A stretch of DNA of 37,972 bases. Source: Gordonia polyisoprenivorans NBRC 16320 = JCM 10675 (GTDB lineage Bacteria; Actinomycetota; Actinomycetes; Mycobacteriales; Mycobacteriaceae). Below, piece after piece: positions 25,464 through 33,036 of the stretch (the first letter of the stretch is position 1; every line of letters starts with the position of its first letter). The DNA is taken from assembly GCF_000241325.1 (NCBI RefSeq), contig NZ_BAEI01000062.1:1-37972 (forward strand), in the 5' to 3' direction. Both the position numbers and the translations under genes were made by a program. A model generated the notes under the pieces. It was not told where the DNA came from. It saw only the letters and a program-made list of their open reading frames with translations, and did no database searches.

Positions 25464-25874
25464 TCAGAGCAGCAGGTCATCGCGGTGTGCGTCGGTGAGG
25501 ATCTGACGGTAGGCCTCGAAGATCGGCTCTGTCAGTGGCAAGAGCCCCAACGCCGTCGAGCGCTTTCCGTCCAGCTTGACCTTGCGCTGCGCCATGGCCA
25601 GGGTGAAGTTGAGCTTGCCCTGCCAGAACTTGTTGGCGTTGTCCGAGCTCATACGCAATTGAACTGTGGAGGAGGCATTCTCGGCCGCAACTCCGGTCAA
25701 GACCTTTCGGCCGGGGAAGTCCACGAGGATATGCGCGTCAGGATCGGTTTGAATGATGTGTACCACCAGCGTTCCACCCTGGGTGGCCTTCACGAACTGA
25801 TCGTCGTTGACGCACACCTCCATTGCTTTGCCGATCGTGCTGTAGACATCCTCGGCGTCTTTGAATACGGCCAT
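25464..25874 (-). CDS. SCP2 sterol-binding-domain protein
   Basis: A 136-residue single-domain protein starting at the ATG at 25874 with GGAGGT before it; the open frame upstream runs into the transporter gene and is rejected. Its pattern (IQTDPDAHILVDFPGRKVL, TVQLRMSSDNANKFWQGKLN, MAQRKVKLDGKRS) fits the SCP2 fold, which holds acyl-CoA, sterols or other lipids in a hydrophobic tunnel. It sits 38 bases before the dehydrogenase-like gene, so it could deliver a hydrophobic substrate to that enzyme. The 113-base gap upstream may hold an internal promoter. Confidence 0.85.
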   Translation of the reverse strand: MAVFKDAEDVYSTIGKAMEVCVNDDQFVKATQGGTLVVHIIQTDPDAHILVDFPGRKVLTGVAAENASSTVQLRMSSDNANKFWQGKLNFTLAMAQRKVKLDGKRSTALGLLPLTEPIFEAYRQILTDAHRDDLLL

Positions 25875-25987
25875 CGTGGCCACCTCCGTGAGTTCTTCCG
25901 AAAGGGATATGACCCGAAACACAGGCCCAAACAGAACGTTATGTGCAACAAGCTCTTCGAGCGTCTCCCCCAGGGATGAGATTCGAC

Positions 25988-26449
25988 CTACCTTGGGGGT
26001 GATTCGTCGAGAGCGGACAGGATCTCCGGCGTCACCGACGATCCCTCGGACGCCATACTCTGGTAATCCGGGCGCACTATCCCGCCACCACGGAGATTGA
26101 TCACGCAGACGCCGATGACGATGAGTGCGATCCCGATCCCGGCAGGCCACGAAATCGCCTGGTGCAGAGCGACAACTCCGATGATGCACACCGCGATGGT
26201 GCCCAGCGCGGTCCACACCGCGTATGCGAGCCCGAGTGGAATGACCTCTGCGGTGTTGGTCAGGCAGAAGAACGACAGGCAATACCCAACGATCACAACA
26301 ATGGTCGGGACCACGTCGGTGAAACCATGGGTCAGGTGCAGGGAGCCGGTGGCAACGATCTCCGAGATCATGGCCGCCACCAGCCAAAGCCACGCTCCGA
26401 CCGACGATCTCGCCGGATGGCCGGTCGGATGGACGGGCACCGCGCTCAC
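25988..26449 (-). CDS. SMR-family small multidrug-resistance transporter
   Basis: A 153-residue membrane protein with four helices and the family's membrane-embedded Glu in helix 1 (MISEIVATGSLHL), plus LGLAYAVWTALGT in helix 3. It starts at GTG, overlapping the stop of the other SMR gene by four bases. It is longer than typical SMR proteins (about 105-110 residues) because of an 18-residue N-terminal and a 35-residue C-terminal polar extension. Tandem SMR genes often encode heterodimeric pumps such as EbrAB. In this operon it might export a toxic intermediate (inference). Confidence 0.9.
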   Translation of the reverse strand: MSAVPVHPTGHPARSSVGAWLWLVAAMISEIVATGSLHLTHGFTDVVPTIVVIVGYCLSFFCLTNTAEVIPLGLAYAVWTALGTIAVCIIGVVALHQAISWPAGIGIALIVIGVCVINLRGGGIVRPDYQSMASEGSSVTPEILSALDESPPR

Positions 26450-26760
26450 CCGCCCAGATTGACGGTGATGACGCCGGCCAGGATCAGCATCAGCCCCAGG
26501 TATCCCGACCGGCTCACACGCTCACCACGTGTTGCCACACCAACTGCGACCACGACGACGATTCCCAGTGCGCACCACAGGGTATACGCGATCGCGAGGT
26601 CTATGCCCAAGATCGCTCGCGCAAGAAGCAGGGCGGTGCCGGCATACATCAGACACACGGTGACCGTCGGCACCGGCCGGGTGAATCGCTGTGTCGCCGG
26701 CAGCACATTGGTGGCCACCACCTCGAGGAACACCGCACCGAACAGAAAGACCCACGCCAT
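26446..26760 (-). CDS. SMR-family small multidrug-resistance transporter
   Basis: A 104-residue four-helix protein of standard SMR length. The conserved Glu is at about residue 13 (AVFLEVVATNVL), and IAYTLWCALGIVV matches helix 3. The ATG at 26760 has AGGGTG upstream and follows the luciferase-like gene by six bases. It overlaps the second SMR gene, and the pair has the unequal lengths and opposite tail patterns often seen in heterodimeric SMR pumps with opposite membrane orientation. Confidence 0.9.
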   Translation of the reverse strand: MAWVFLFGAVFLEVVATNVLPATQRFTRPVPTVTVCLMYAGTALLLARAILGIDLAIAYTLWCALGIVVVVAVGVATRGERVSRSGYLGLMLILAGVITVNLGG

Positions 26761-26766
26761 CGTTGA

Positions 26767-27342
26767 TCACACCCTGGGCTGTTCGGTATGTCTGCGACCG
26801 CGCACGATGCCGTCGCAGGGACATTGCTCTCGTCCGACGACCGACGAAACACCCCTGTCGTGCAACGCCTTGACCGCATCGACGCAGAGTGCACCCCCGG
26901 CCGATCCTGCTTCCGGATCGGCGTCGAGGACGGTCAGACGGACCGCGTCGGCTACCTCTGCAACGCAGATGTCCCACACCAGCGTGGCGAGTCCACGCGG
27001 CGTGCCGACGTAGGAGAATCCGGGCTCTTCGGTCTGTCGGCGTCCAGCGATCTGCCGCGCGTCCCGTGCCGACTCGGCCACCACTGCAACCACATCGACG
27101 ATCACCGTGACCTCTCCGGCACCCCGCGTCAACGCCTGAGAGCGCGCCAGGCGCCGAAGCCGTTGGGCATCGCGCATGTCGGTGGGCTCGATGACGACAC
27201 ATCGGCATGCCGCGACCAGCTCGGGCGACAGCGTCCAGCACGAGAGCGGGCGTCCGTGCCGACCGCAGGCGTGTCCGGATTGGTGGCGCGTTCCCGTGCT
27301 CGTCGAATCACGTTCGACTGCAATCACTTCGGCTATCGACAT
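26767..27342 (-). CDS. Half-length luciferase-like (LLM) family protein
   Basis: A 191-residue protein with a good ribosome site (GAGGTG) starting two bases after the flavin reductase stop. Residues 40-145 resemble the C-terminal part of NtaA/DszA-type flavin-dependent luciferase-like monooxygenases: DMRDAQRLRRLARSQALTRG, then VTVIVDVVAVVAESARDARQ and the VGTPRGLATLVWD motif. The N-terminal TIM-barrel part with the flavin phosphate-binding region is absent, and nothing like it is encoded upstream. It may be a remnant of a monooxygenase or a stand-alone accessory domain. Tight coupling on both sides and an intact frame argue that it is still translated. The C-terminal 45 residues, rich in Cys and Arg, match nothing I know. 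Confidence 0.65.
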   Translation of the reverse strand: MSIAEVIAVERDSTSTGTRHQSGHACGRHGRPLSCWTLSPELVAACRCVVIEPTDMRDAQRLRRLARSQALTRGAGEVTVIVDVVAVVAESARDARQIAGRRQTEEPGFSYVGTPRGLATLVWDICVAEVADAVRLTVLDADPEAGSAGGALCVDAVKALHDRGVSSVVGREQCPCDGIVRGRRHTEQPRV

Positions 27343-27344
27343 CG

Positions 27345-27890
27345 CTACACCTCGCGGACTGGCACACCGTGGTGGTATCGCCCGTCGTGATAGATCAGCG
27401 GTCGTACCGGGTCCGCGTCCCCGTCCGGAAGACCCGCTTTGGTCACCTGCCCGACGACCAACACGTGGTCGCCGATGTCCTGCTTACCCACCAGCGCGAC
27501 GCGCATCCAGCACTGCACCCCGACCAGCAACGGCTCACCTGTGCCCAGAGTGGTCCAGCTCGACGCATCGGCGAACCGCTCCGCAGCGGTGCGGGAGAAT
27601 CGCTCCGCGATGGCTCGATCGCGTTCATCGAGGACGTGGATCACCAGGGACTGCGCCGCCCGCAACGCCGTCAGGCTCGACGAGGTGTGCGCGATGTTGA
27701 AGCACACCAGAGGCGGCTCGGCGGAGAGTGAGGCGAGCGATGTCGCCGTGAAACCAACTGGGCCGGAATCAGACTCGAGCGTGATCACGGAGACTCCGGC
27801 CGCGTGGCGGCGCATCAACGAGCGGAAGGCCGCTGGATCGATCGCAGCAGGCACGGTGCGGCTTTCCACCGCTCCGGGTCGAGCAGTCAT
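27345..27890 (-). CDS. Flavin reductase (HpaC/DszD-like)
   Basis: A 181-residue protein of the flavin-reductase-like domain family. I take the ATG at 27890, eight bases after AAGGAG; a GTG three codons earlier sits on top of that site. Family marks are FRSLMRRHAAGVSVITLESD, GFTATSLASLSAEPPLVCFN, the SSSLTALR segment, and HVLVVGQVTKA with a final PLIYHDGRYH. It should reduce FMN or FAD with NAD(P)H and pass reduced flavin to a monooxygenase. The likely partners are the acyl-CoA-dehydrogenase-fold protein at 24190-25425 or an LLM enzyme. As first gene of the operon it lies about 97 bases from the palindrome at 27987-28004. Confidence 0.9.
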   Translation of the reverse strand: MTARPGAVESRTVPAAIDPAAFRSLMRRHAAGVSVITLESDSGPVGFTATSLASLSAEPPLVCFNIAHTSSSLTALRAAQSLVIHVLDERDRAIAERFSRTAAERFADASSWTTLGTGEPLLVGVQCWMRVALVGKQDIGDHVLVVGQVTKAGLPDGDADPVRPLIYHDGRYHHGVPVREV

Positions 27891-27986
27891 GGCATGCACT
27901 CCTTGTATCGATGAACATCCACGCCTCGTGGGTGGCCGGCCGACTCGTCGACGAACCGTTGCCGCCGTACGTGCGTCGGATGCGGT

Positions 27987-28004
27987 AGTTAATTCTGATT
28001 CACT
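27987..28004. promoter_or_regulatory. Candidate operator before the flavin-reductase operon
   Basis: AGTTAAT-TCTG-ATTCACT, the copy closest to the consensus of the shared palindrome. On the minus strand it abuts a TATAAG sequence (28005-28010), so a bound repressor would cover a plausible -10 region. Confidence 0.6.
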
Positions 28005-28199
28005 TATAGCAGATTGTTGCGCACCTCGCCCGCCGGGAACACTCCTCAGATTCCCGTAAACTGTTGTTCAGCAACAAATTCCGAAAGCATCGGCGATTGT
28101 GGACGAAGTTGAGTTCTTTCCCCGAAGGGAACCACCGTCATCCCCCCGCGGTTCGGTATGGAGCCACAGCAGCGGGCCAAGTGTATTGTGGCTCCGGAA

Positions 28200-28217
28200 T
28201 GTGAAAGTGATTTCACT
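28200..28217. promoter_or_regulatory. Candidate autoregulatory operator before the TetR gene
   Basis: TGTGAAA-GTGA-TTTCACT contains a perfect GTGAAA/TTTCAC inverted repeat with the same 7-4-7 spacing as the other sites. It ends 30 bases upstream of the TetR ATG. Many TetR repressors bind a palindrome in their own promoter, so this copy ties the motif family to this regulator. Confidence 0.6.
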
Positions 28218-28247
28218 TGTCTGCAAGCATCAAGCCGGAGGCTCGTC

Positions 28248-28886
28248 ATGGCGGATGTCCCGCCCCCAGCGGCTCACCGGGCCGCACCCGTACGCAGTGC
28301 TGTGCGGATCCGTACGCGTGACCCCGAGCGCAAGGACAAGATCCTGGACGCGGCAGCCGCATTGGTCGCCGAGCGGGGATTCATCGCCGTGTCGATGTCG
28401 GATATCGGCTCCGCTGCCGGTGTCACCGGATCGGCGATCTACCGCCATTTCGAGAGCAAGTCCGCGGTTCTCGTCGCGCTGTTCGACAAGGCCATCGACA
28501 CGCTTCTCGACGAGAGTACTTCGATGGTCGCCGACAGCGCCGACAGTCGATCCGCGCTCCTGGCACTCGTCGCGGGACAGATCGATTTCGTCATCACCAC
28601 GCGCAATATCGCGCGTGTCTACTACACCGAGAACTACAACCTACCGCCAGACGACCAGCGTCGCCTCCGACGCAAGCAGCGGCTCTACATCGAAGAATGG
28701 GCGCACCTGTACGACGAACTACACCCGAACATCGACGAAAGCACAACTCGGGTCGTGGTACACGCCGCCATCGGGGCGATCCAGTCGTCGCTGTTCCACA
28801 ATGTGGGACTCCCCGAGAAACGGCTGCGCGACCTCCTTTTCACCTCGGCGTGTTCGATCCTGGATCTCGACCGCCCGGAGAGGTGA
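28248..28886 (+). CDS. TetR-family transcriptional regulator
   Basis: A 212-residue TetR repressor. The ATG at 28248 has CCGGAGG nine bases upstream; an in-frame ATG 30 codons earlier would read through the palindrome at 28200-28217 and is rejected. Residues 28-75 form the DNA-binding domain (ILDAAAALVAERGFIAVSMS, then DIGSAAGVTGSAIYRHFESK). The C-terminal domain is helical with aromatic residues (RVYYTENYNLPPDDQRRLRR), like FadR/KstR-type TetR proteins that sense acyl-CoA esters, although the ligand cannot be read. It is divergent from the flavin-reductase operon, and 18-base palindromes of one type stand before it and before several other units in the window. I infer that it is their common repressor. 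Confidence 0.9.
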   Translation: MADVPPPAAHRAAPVRSAVRIRTRDPERKDKILDAAAALVAERGFIAVSMSDIGSAAGVTGSAIYRHFESKSAVLVALFDKAIDTLLDESTSMVADSADSRSALLALVAGQIDFVITTRNIARVYYTENYNLPPDDQRRLRRKQRLYIEEWAHLYDELHPNIDESTTRVVVHAAIGAIQSSLFHNVGLPEKRLRDLLFTSACSILDLDRPER

Positions 28887-28888
28887 TC

Positions 28889-28937
28889 GGGTGATGACGG
28901 CGCATGAGCGCCGTTCGCGCTGACGCCGCCATCACCC
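28889..28937. terminator. Bidirectional terminator with nested hairpin
   Basis: GGGTGATGACGGCG (28889-28902) pairs with CGCCGCCATCACCC (28924-28937) with one mismatch. Inside, GGCGC-ATGA-GCGCC (28899-28912) forms a competing small hairpin. It lies between the convergent TetR and aldehyde dehydrogenase genes and fits a shared terminator. Confidence 0.75.
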
Positions 28938-28946
28938 ATCAACCGA

Positions 28947-30446
28947 CTACGCCGGATCGATCACGATTGCGAAGGCCCGGGCCTCCGGACCCGGTGACTT
29001 GTTGACAGACACGAACTTCGCCTCGGTGTACTCATCGAGCTGGTGCAGACCGCCCTCACGTCCGAGACCACTTTGCTTGAACCCACCGAACGGGTATGCC
29101 GGGTGGATGACGTGCCAGTCGTTGACGAACACCATCCCGGCATCGAGTCGATTCGCAACCTCACGTGCGGTTGCCTCATCACCCCAGACACCGGCCGACA
29201 GCCCGTAATCGCTGTCATTGGCGATCTTCACGGCGTCGTCGATCGAGTCGTAGGGCAAGACGACCACGACCGGTCCGAACACCTCCTCCCGGGCGATCCG
29301 CGTCGAGTTGTCGACCCCGACAAAGACGGTGGGCTCGATCCAGTATCCCTTCTCGAACTGCGGCCCGGCCGGGACTCCGCCCCCGAGTACGGCTTTGGCG
29401 CCCTCGGCGGCAGCGATCCGGAAGTACTCCAGAATCCGGCTCTGCTGGGTCTCGGAGATCACCGGACCGACATTGGTGGCGGGGTCGAGTGGATCTCCGA
29501 CCCGCAGCGTGGCTGCGCGTTCGACCAACCGGTCGACGATCTCGTCATGCCGCTCACGGGGGACCAGCAGTCGCGTTCCGGCCTCGCATGCCTCACCGTT
29601 GTTGGCGAAGGCGGCGAAGATGGACCCGTCGATGGCGGTGTCGAGATCGGCGCCGTCGAGAATGATGTTCGGCCCTTTACCGCCCAGTTCGAGCGACACC
29701 CGCTTCACGGTGTCCGCGGAGTCTCGCAGGATGCTCTTGCCGACCACTGTCGATCCGGTGAACGCCACCTTGTTGACGCCGGGATGGCCGGCCAGATACT
29801 TGCCGACCGGCTCGCCGTCGCCGGTGACGACGTTGAGGACACCCGCGGGCAGGCCGGCCTCGTCGAAGACCTTCGCCAGCTCCAGGCCGCACAGCGGTGC
29901 GTGCTCGTCCGGCTTGAGGACCACCGTGTTGCCTGCGGCCAGCGCGGGTGCGATCTTCCAGATCGTGGTCAGATACGGGATGTTCCACGGGACGATCGCG
30001 GCGACCACGCCCACCGGCTCCCGCCGGACGATGCCCTCCGCGGGAATCGGTTCGATTGCCGGTCCCGCGGTCTCGTACTCATAGTCCTTCGACTGGACGG
30101 CAAGAAACTGCAGTTGCGCGATCGACAGACCGATGTGCAACGCACCGGTGATGCGGATGGTCGCGCCGTTCTCCCGAGTCTGCAATGCAGCCAACTGATC
30201 CGCCTTGGCTCCCAGTCGCTCTGCGACATCGAGAAGCAGGTTCGCGCGATCCTCCGGGGAGGTGTTGCGCCACACACCCGATTCGTGCGCGCGGCGCGCC
30301 GCGGCGACCGCGGCATCCACATGCTCGACACCGCCCTTGGCGACGGTGGCAACCAGCTCCTCGGTTGCCGGACTACGGATCTCGTAGGAATCAGGTGTCG
30401 ACACCCACTTCCCGTCGATATACAGCTGATAACTCTCAACGCTCAT
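28947..30446 (-). CDS. Aldehyde dehydrogenase (NAD(P)-dependent)
   Basis: A 499-residue aldehyde dehydrogenase of normal length, ATG at 30446 with GAGGAG before it. Visible motifs: IVPWNIPYLTTIWKIAPALA, KPDEHAP, the cofactor segment FTGSTVVGKSI, the general-base Glu in LELGGKGPN, and the nucleophile in NNGEACEAGTR (family form NQGQxCxAGTR). The C-terminal EEVFGPVVVVLPY and PFGGFKQSGLGREGG blocks are complete. It oxidises an aldehyde to an acid, and it is the last gene after two NTF2-like genes and an acyl-CoA ligase. This suggests an aldehyde to acid to CoA ester sequence (ALDH then ligase) on a pathway intermediate. Confidence 0.93.
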   Translation of the reverse strand: MSVESYQLYIDGKWVSTPDSYEIRSPATEELVATVAKGGVEHVDAAVAAARRAHESGVWRNTSPEDRANLLLDVAERLGAKADQLAALQTRENGATIRITGALHIGLSIAQLQFLAVQSKDYEYETAGPAIEPIPAEGIVRREPVGVVAAIVPWNIPYLTTIWKIAPALAAGNTVVLKPDEHAPLCGLELAKVFDEAGLPAGVLNVVTGDGEPVGKYLAGHPGVNKVAFTGSTVVGKSILRDSADTVKRVSLELGGKGPNIILDGADLDTAIDGSIFAAFANNGEACEAGTRLLVPRERHDEIVDRLVERAATLRVGDPLDPATNVGPVISETQQSRILEYFRIAAAEGAKAVLGGGVPAGPQFEKGYWIEPTVFVGVDNSTRIAREEVFGPVVVVLPYDSIDDAVKIANDSDYGLSAGVWGDEATAREVANRLDAGMVFVNDWHVIHPAYPFGGFKQSGLGREGGLHQLDEYTEAKFVSVNKSPGPEARAFAIVIDPA

Positions 30447-30467
30447 GTCGTCTCCTCTTCGAGAGCC

Positions 30468-32042
30468 TCATCCGATCCGGCGATCACGATCGTGCCAGAA
30501 CGGGTTACGAAGCGATTTCTTGTCGATCTTGCCGGCCGGGTTCACTGGTAGGGCCGCCACGAAGTCGTACGACTTGGGGGCGTGGACACCACCGAGCTGC
30601 GTCTTCACCAAGTCCTTGAGCTCGGACTCGGCAATGTCGTCGCCGGATTTGCTCACTATCACCGCGTGCACGGCCTCACCCCATTTCGGGTCGGGGATAC
30701 CGAACACCGCCACCTGCGCCACATCCGGGTGGGTGGCGAGCACGTCCTCGACCTGACGCGGGAACACGTTGAATCCGCCGCTGACGACCATGTCCTTCTT
30801 GCGATCGACAAGGTAGAGAAAGCCGTCGTCATCGAGTCGCCCGATGTCACCGGTCATGACCCAACCATTGTGCAGCGCTTCGGAATTGCGGGAGGGATCG
30901 AGGTACCCGAGCATCTGCCCCAACTGCCGGGACGCGATTTCGCCGACCTGCCCCGTCGCCAACGCACGACCGTCGGGATCACGGACCTCGACGTCAACGG
31001 TGAACAGCGGCCGCCCGGCCGAGGCGAGACGAGCGATCGCCGCCTCGCCATCGACACGGTGGTCTTCTTTGCGCAGACAGGACACGTATCCGGGCTCGGT
31101 GCCGGCGTAGGTCTGCACAAAGATCGAGCCGAACACGTCGAGCGCCTGTTTGAGTCGCTCGGGGGCGATCGGCGCTCCGGCGTAGATCATGGTGCGCAAT
31201 GACGACAGGTCATGCGAACCCCTACCCGGATGATCGAGAAGCAGATAGATGATGGTCGGCACGACTGCGGTCGCCGTCACCTTCTTGTCCTCGATCTCGG
31301 TGAGCAGTCGATCCACGTCGAGCCCCGGCAGCATGACGTTGGTGCCCCCGCGCAGGAACGTCGGCATGACGAAGATCTGCGTGAAATGGGTGAGCGGGGC
31401 ACCGTGGGCGAATACCTCCCCCGGTCCGATGTCGCCGATGTCGCGACCCGCAGTGATGCTGTAGTGCGACCAGGTGAAGTGCGAATTGACGACGCCTTTG
31501 GGCTCACCTGTACTCCCCGAGGTGAACAGCACATATGCCTCGTCGTCCACGGTGAGCCCGACGTCGGGGCGCACTGCCCGTTGCGCATCGACAAGCGCGG
31601 CGAAGTCGTGTGCCTCGCCCACTCCCGCGGGAGCCGCCGACCCATCGCGCGATATGCGAATCACGTTCTGCAGCTTCGGTAGATCCGCTCGGATCTCGCT
31701 GACGGCGTCATCGAATCCCGATTCGTAGACGAGTGTCGTGGCGTCGGTGCCGAGCAGGTTCGCTCGGAACCCGGCGGCAGCGTTGCGAGTCGGCATCTGC
31801 ACCAGAACCCCGCCTGCCGCCCAGATTCCGTGCTGGGCGGGAATGAACTCGAGGCAGTTGCTCAACAACAGCCCGACTCGTTCGCCCTTCTGCACACCGA
31901 GTGACACCAACGCCTGCGCGATGCGGTCGCGCAAATCACGCATCTGCGCGTACGTCAGCGCTCGATCTCCGTCGATGATCGCAGTCGACTCGCGGTAGTA
32001 GGTGCACGCCCGATCGAGCACATCAGGCAGTGTCCCCCACAT
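30468..32042 (-). CDS. Acyl-CoA synthetase / AMP-dependent ligase
   Basis: A 524-residue ANL ligase, two bases after the stop of the upstream NTF2-like gene, so tightly coupled. Motifs: LFTSGSTGEPKGVV (ATP), TYAGTEPG, GWVMTGDIGRLDDDG, the hinge DRKKDMVVSGGFNVFPRQVE, and NPAGKIDKKSLRNP with the catalytic Lys. It differs clearly from the ligase at 22426 (for example GGFN rather than GGEN in the hinge), so the two probably act on different acids. Downstream lies an aldehyde dehydrogenase, the likely supplier of its acid. Confidence 0.92.
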   Translation of the reverse strand: MWGTLPDVLDRACTYYRESTAIIDGDRALTYAQMRDLRDRIAQALVSLGVQKGERVGLLLSNCLEFIPAQHGIWAAGGVLVQMPTRNAAAGFRANLLGTDATTLVYESGFDDAVSEIRADLPKLQNVIRISRDGSAAPAGVGEAHDFAALVDAQRAVRPDVGLTVDDEAYVLFTSGSTGEPKGVVNSHFTWSHYSITAGRDIGDIGPGEVFAHGAPLTHFTQIFVMPTFLRGGTNVMLPGLDVDRLLTEIEDKKVTATAVVPTIIYLLLDHPGRGSHDLSSLRTMIYAGAPIAPERLKQALDVFGSIFVQTYAGTEPGYVSCLRKEDHRVDGEAAIARLASAGRPLFTVDVEVRDPDGRALATGQVGEIASRQLGQMLGYLDPSRNSEALHNGWVMTGDIGRLDDDGFLYLVDRKKDMVVSGGFNVFPRQVEDVLATHPDVAQVAVFGIPDPKWGEAVHAVIVSKSGDDIAESELKDLVKTQLGGVHAPKSYDFVAALPVNPAGKIDKKSLRNPFWHDRDRRIG

Positions 32043-32044
32043 GG

Positions 32045-32545
32045 TCAGGCTCCGATCGATGCCGGATCGAATCCCTCAACCCAGTACTCGGGCGTGATCA
32101 GCGGGATGCCGAGTTCCTGCAGGACCGGTGTGTCGTTCCAGTAGGTGGACTCGTGCACGATCTTTCCCTCGGCGTTGAGCTGATGCCAGGTGATACCGCG
32201 CGTGTGCAGTGTCCGCCCGTTCACCGGCACCCCTCGGTACGTGTCGAGGCCTTCGCCCGTCCAGTCCCACAGGATGACCACGGCCGGATCGCCACCCCTG
32301 CCCGCGACCGGGAAGGACTCGGTCACGGTGAAGGTATGCGTACCCACCCCGTTGCCGGGATCGGCGTTGGCGAACGGCGCGACGAATGGACGCAACTCGT
32401 CCTTGGTGATCGCGGTGTCGAGCACGTGGTCCCGGTCGGCGTGATCGTCGTAGACGAAGTCGTCGGCGAAAAGCCCCAGCAATTCGTCGGTGTCACTGGT
32501 GAGCGCGGTTGCCCATGCTTCGGCGTGGCTGCGGTGATCGGTCAT
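32045..32545 (-). CDS. NTF2-like / SnoaL-like protein
   Basis: A 166-residue protein starting at the ATG at 32545, with GAGGA eight bases upstream; the longer frame covers the preceding gene and is rejected. The opening (HAEAWATALTSDTDELLGLF, then ADDFVYDDH) and the core (GRTLHTRGITWHQLNAEGKI, VHESTYWND) are typical of the SnoaL/NTF2 cone fold. Relatives act as cyclases, isomerases, hydratases or non-catalytic binders of hydrophobic ligands. It shares the RGIT-HQ...G-I-x-x-E...W pattern with the gene just upstream and is a paralogue of it. Substrate unknown. Confidence 0.82.
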   Translation of the reverse strand: MTDHRSHAEAWATALTSDTDELLGLFADDFVYDDHADRDHVLDTAITKDELRPFVAPFANADPGNGVGTHTFTVTESFPVAGRGGDPAVVILWDWTGEGLDTYRGVPVNGRTLHTRGITWHQLNAEGKIVHESTYWNDTPVLQELGIPLITPEYWVEGFDPASIGA

Positions 32546-32580
32546 GGTGATGTCCTCGTTCTCTTGGGTCGACGTCGGTG

Positions 32581-33036
32581 TCAGACGAGTGCAGGTGCTT
32601 TGGTGACAAAACGCGGCTCGACCGGCTGACCGAGTTCCGCCGCTGCGGTGGCGATGTCCCACAGGGACGCTTCCCGCTGGATCAGTCCGGCGTCGTTGTA
32701 CTGGTGATAGGTGATACCCCGTGCGCCCGGAACCTTCCCGGCCGGCGCCGGCAGCCCGACGAACGCTGTCGCGGTCGGCGCTTCCCAGGTCCATCGATAG
32801 ATGGCCGACTTCTCGTCGCCGACGACCTCGTCGATTCGGAAGTTGTTGATACCGATGCCGTTCTCGACGTCCTTGTTGGCGTACGGAGCGAAGACGCGCA
32901 ACAACTCGTCACGATCGGTGATCTTCTGGCCGAGAATGGGGTCCTCGAAGAGGAAGCCGTCTGCGTACAACGCGACCACTGCCTCGGGACTCTCCCGGAA
33001 TGCCTTCAGCCAACGTACCGCGAAGTGATGACTCAT
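32581..33036 (-). CDS. NTF2-like / SnoaL-like protein
   Basis: A 151-residue protein and the first gene of a four-gene operon. I take the ATG at 33036, nine bases after AAGGAG; an ATG two codons earlier is only three bases from that site, and longer starts lack one. The core (ALYADGFLFEDPILGQ, VPGARGITYHQYNDAGLI, QREASLWD) is of the SnoaL/NTF2 type. It is a paralogue of the next gene, and the two could form a heterodimer. Reaction and ligand cannot be stated. Confidence 0.82.
   Translation of the reverse strand: MSHHFAVRWLKAFRESPEAVVALYADGFLFEDPILGQKITDRDELLRVFAPYANKDVENGIGINNFRIDEVVGDEKSAIYRWTWEAPTATAFVGLPAPAGKVPGARGITYHQYNDAGLIQREASLWDIATAAAELGQPVEPRFVTKAPALV

Larger units (their letters stand above)
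27891..28247. promoter_or_regulatory. Divergent control region between flavin reductase and TetR genes
   Basis: This 357-base region carries no gene but several palindromes: 7-4-7 sites at 27987-28004 and 28200-28217, TGTTG-TTCAG-CAACA at 28062-28076, and TTCCC-CGAA-GGGAA at 28118-28131. The first two belong to the family shared across the window. The other two differ in sequence and may bind other regulators. The stretch 27988-28015 is AT-rich and a likely promoter for the minus-strand operon. Confidence 0.5.

Noticed and set aside
25920..25945. KstR-like box (AGAACGTTATG) before the SCP2 gene
   Set aside because: The KstR half-sites and spacing (AAC-N2-GTT in a 14-base palindrome) are not met. 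The match is only partial.
26767..27342. Truncation by a sequencing frameshift in a full LLM gene
   Set aside because: The sequence directly upstream is the complete flavin reductase gene with only two bases between, so no missing N-terminal half is hidden in another frame.
29043..30551. A 502-codon open frame on the plus strand
   Set aside because: It is antisense to the aldehyde dehydrogenase, whose motifs are all intact. The translation is rich in Arg, Gly and His with no domain pattern, as expected for a shadow frame in GC-rich DNA.
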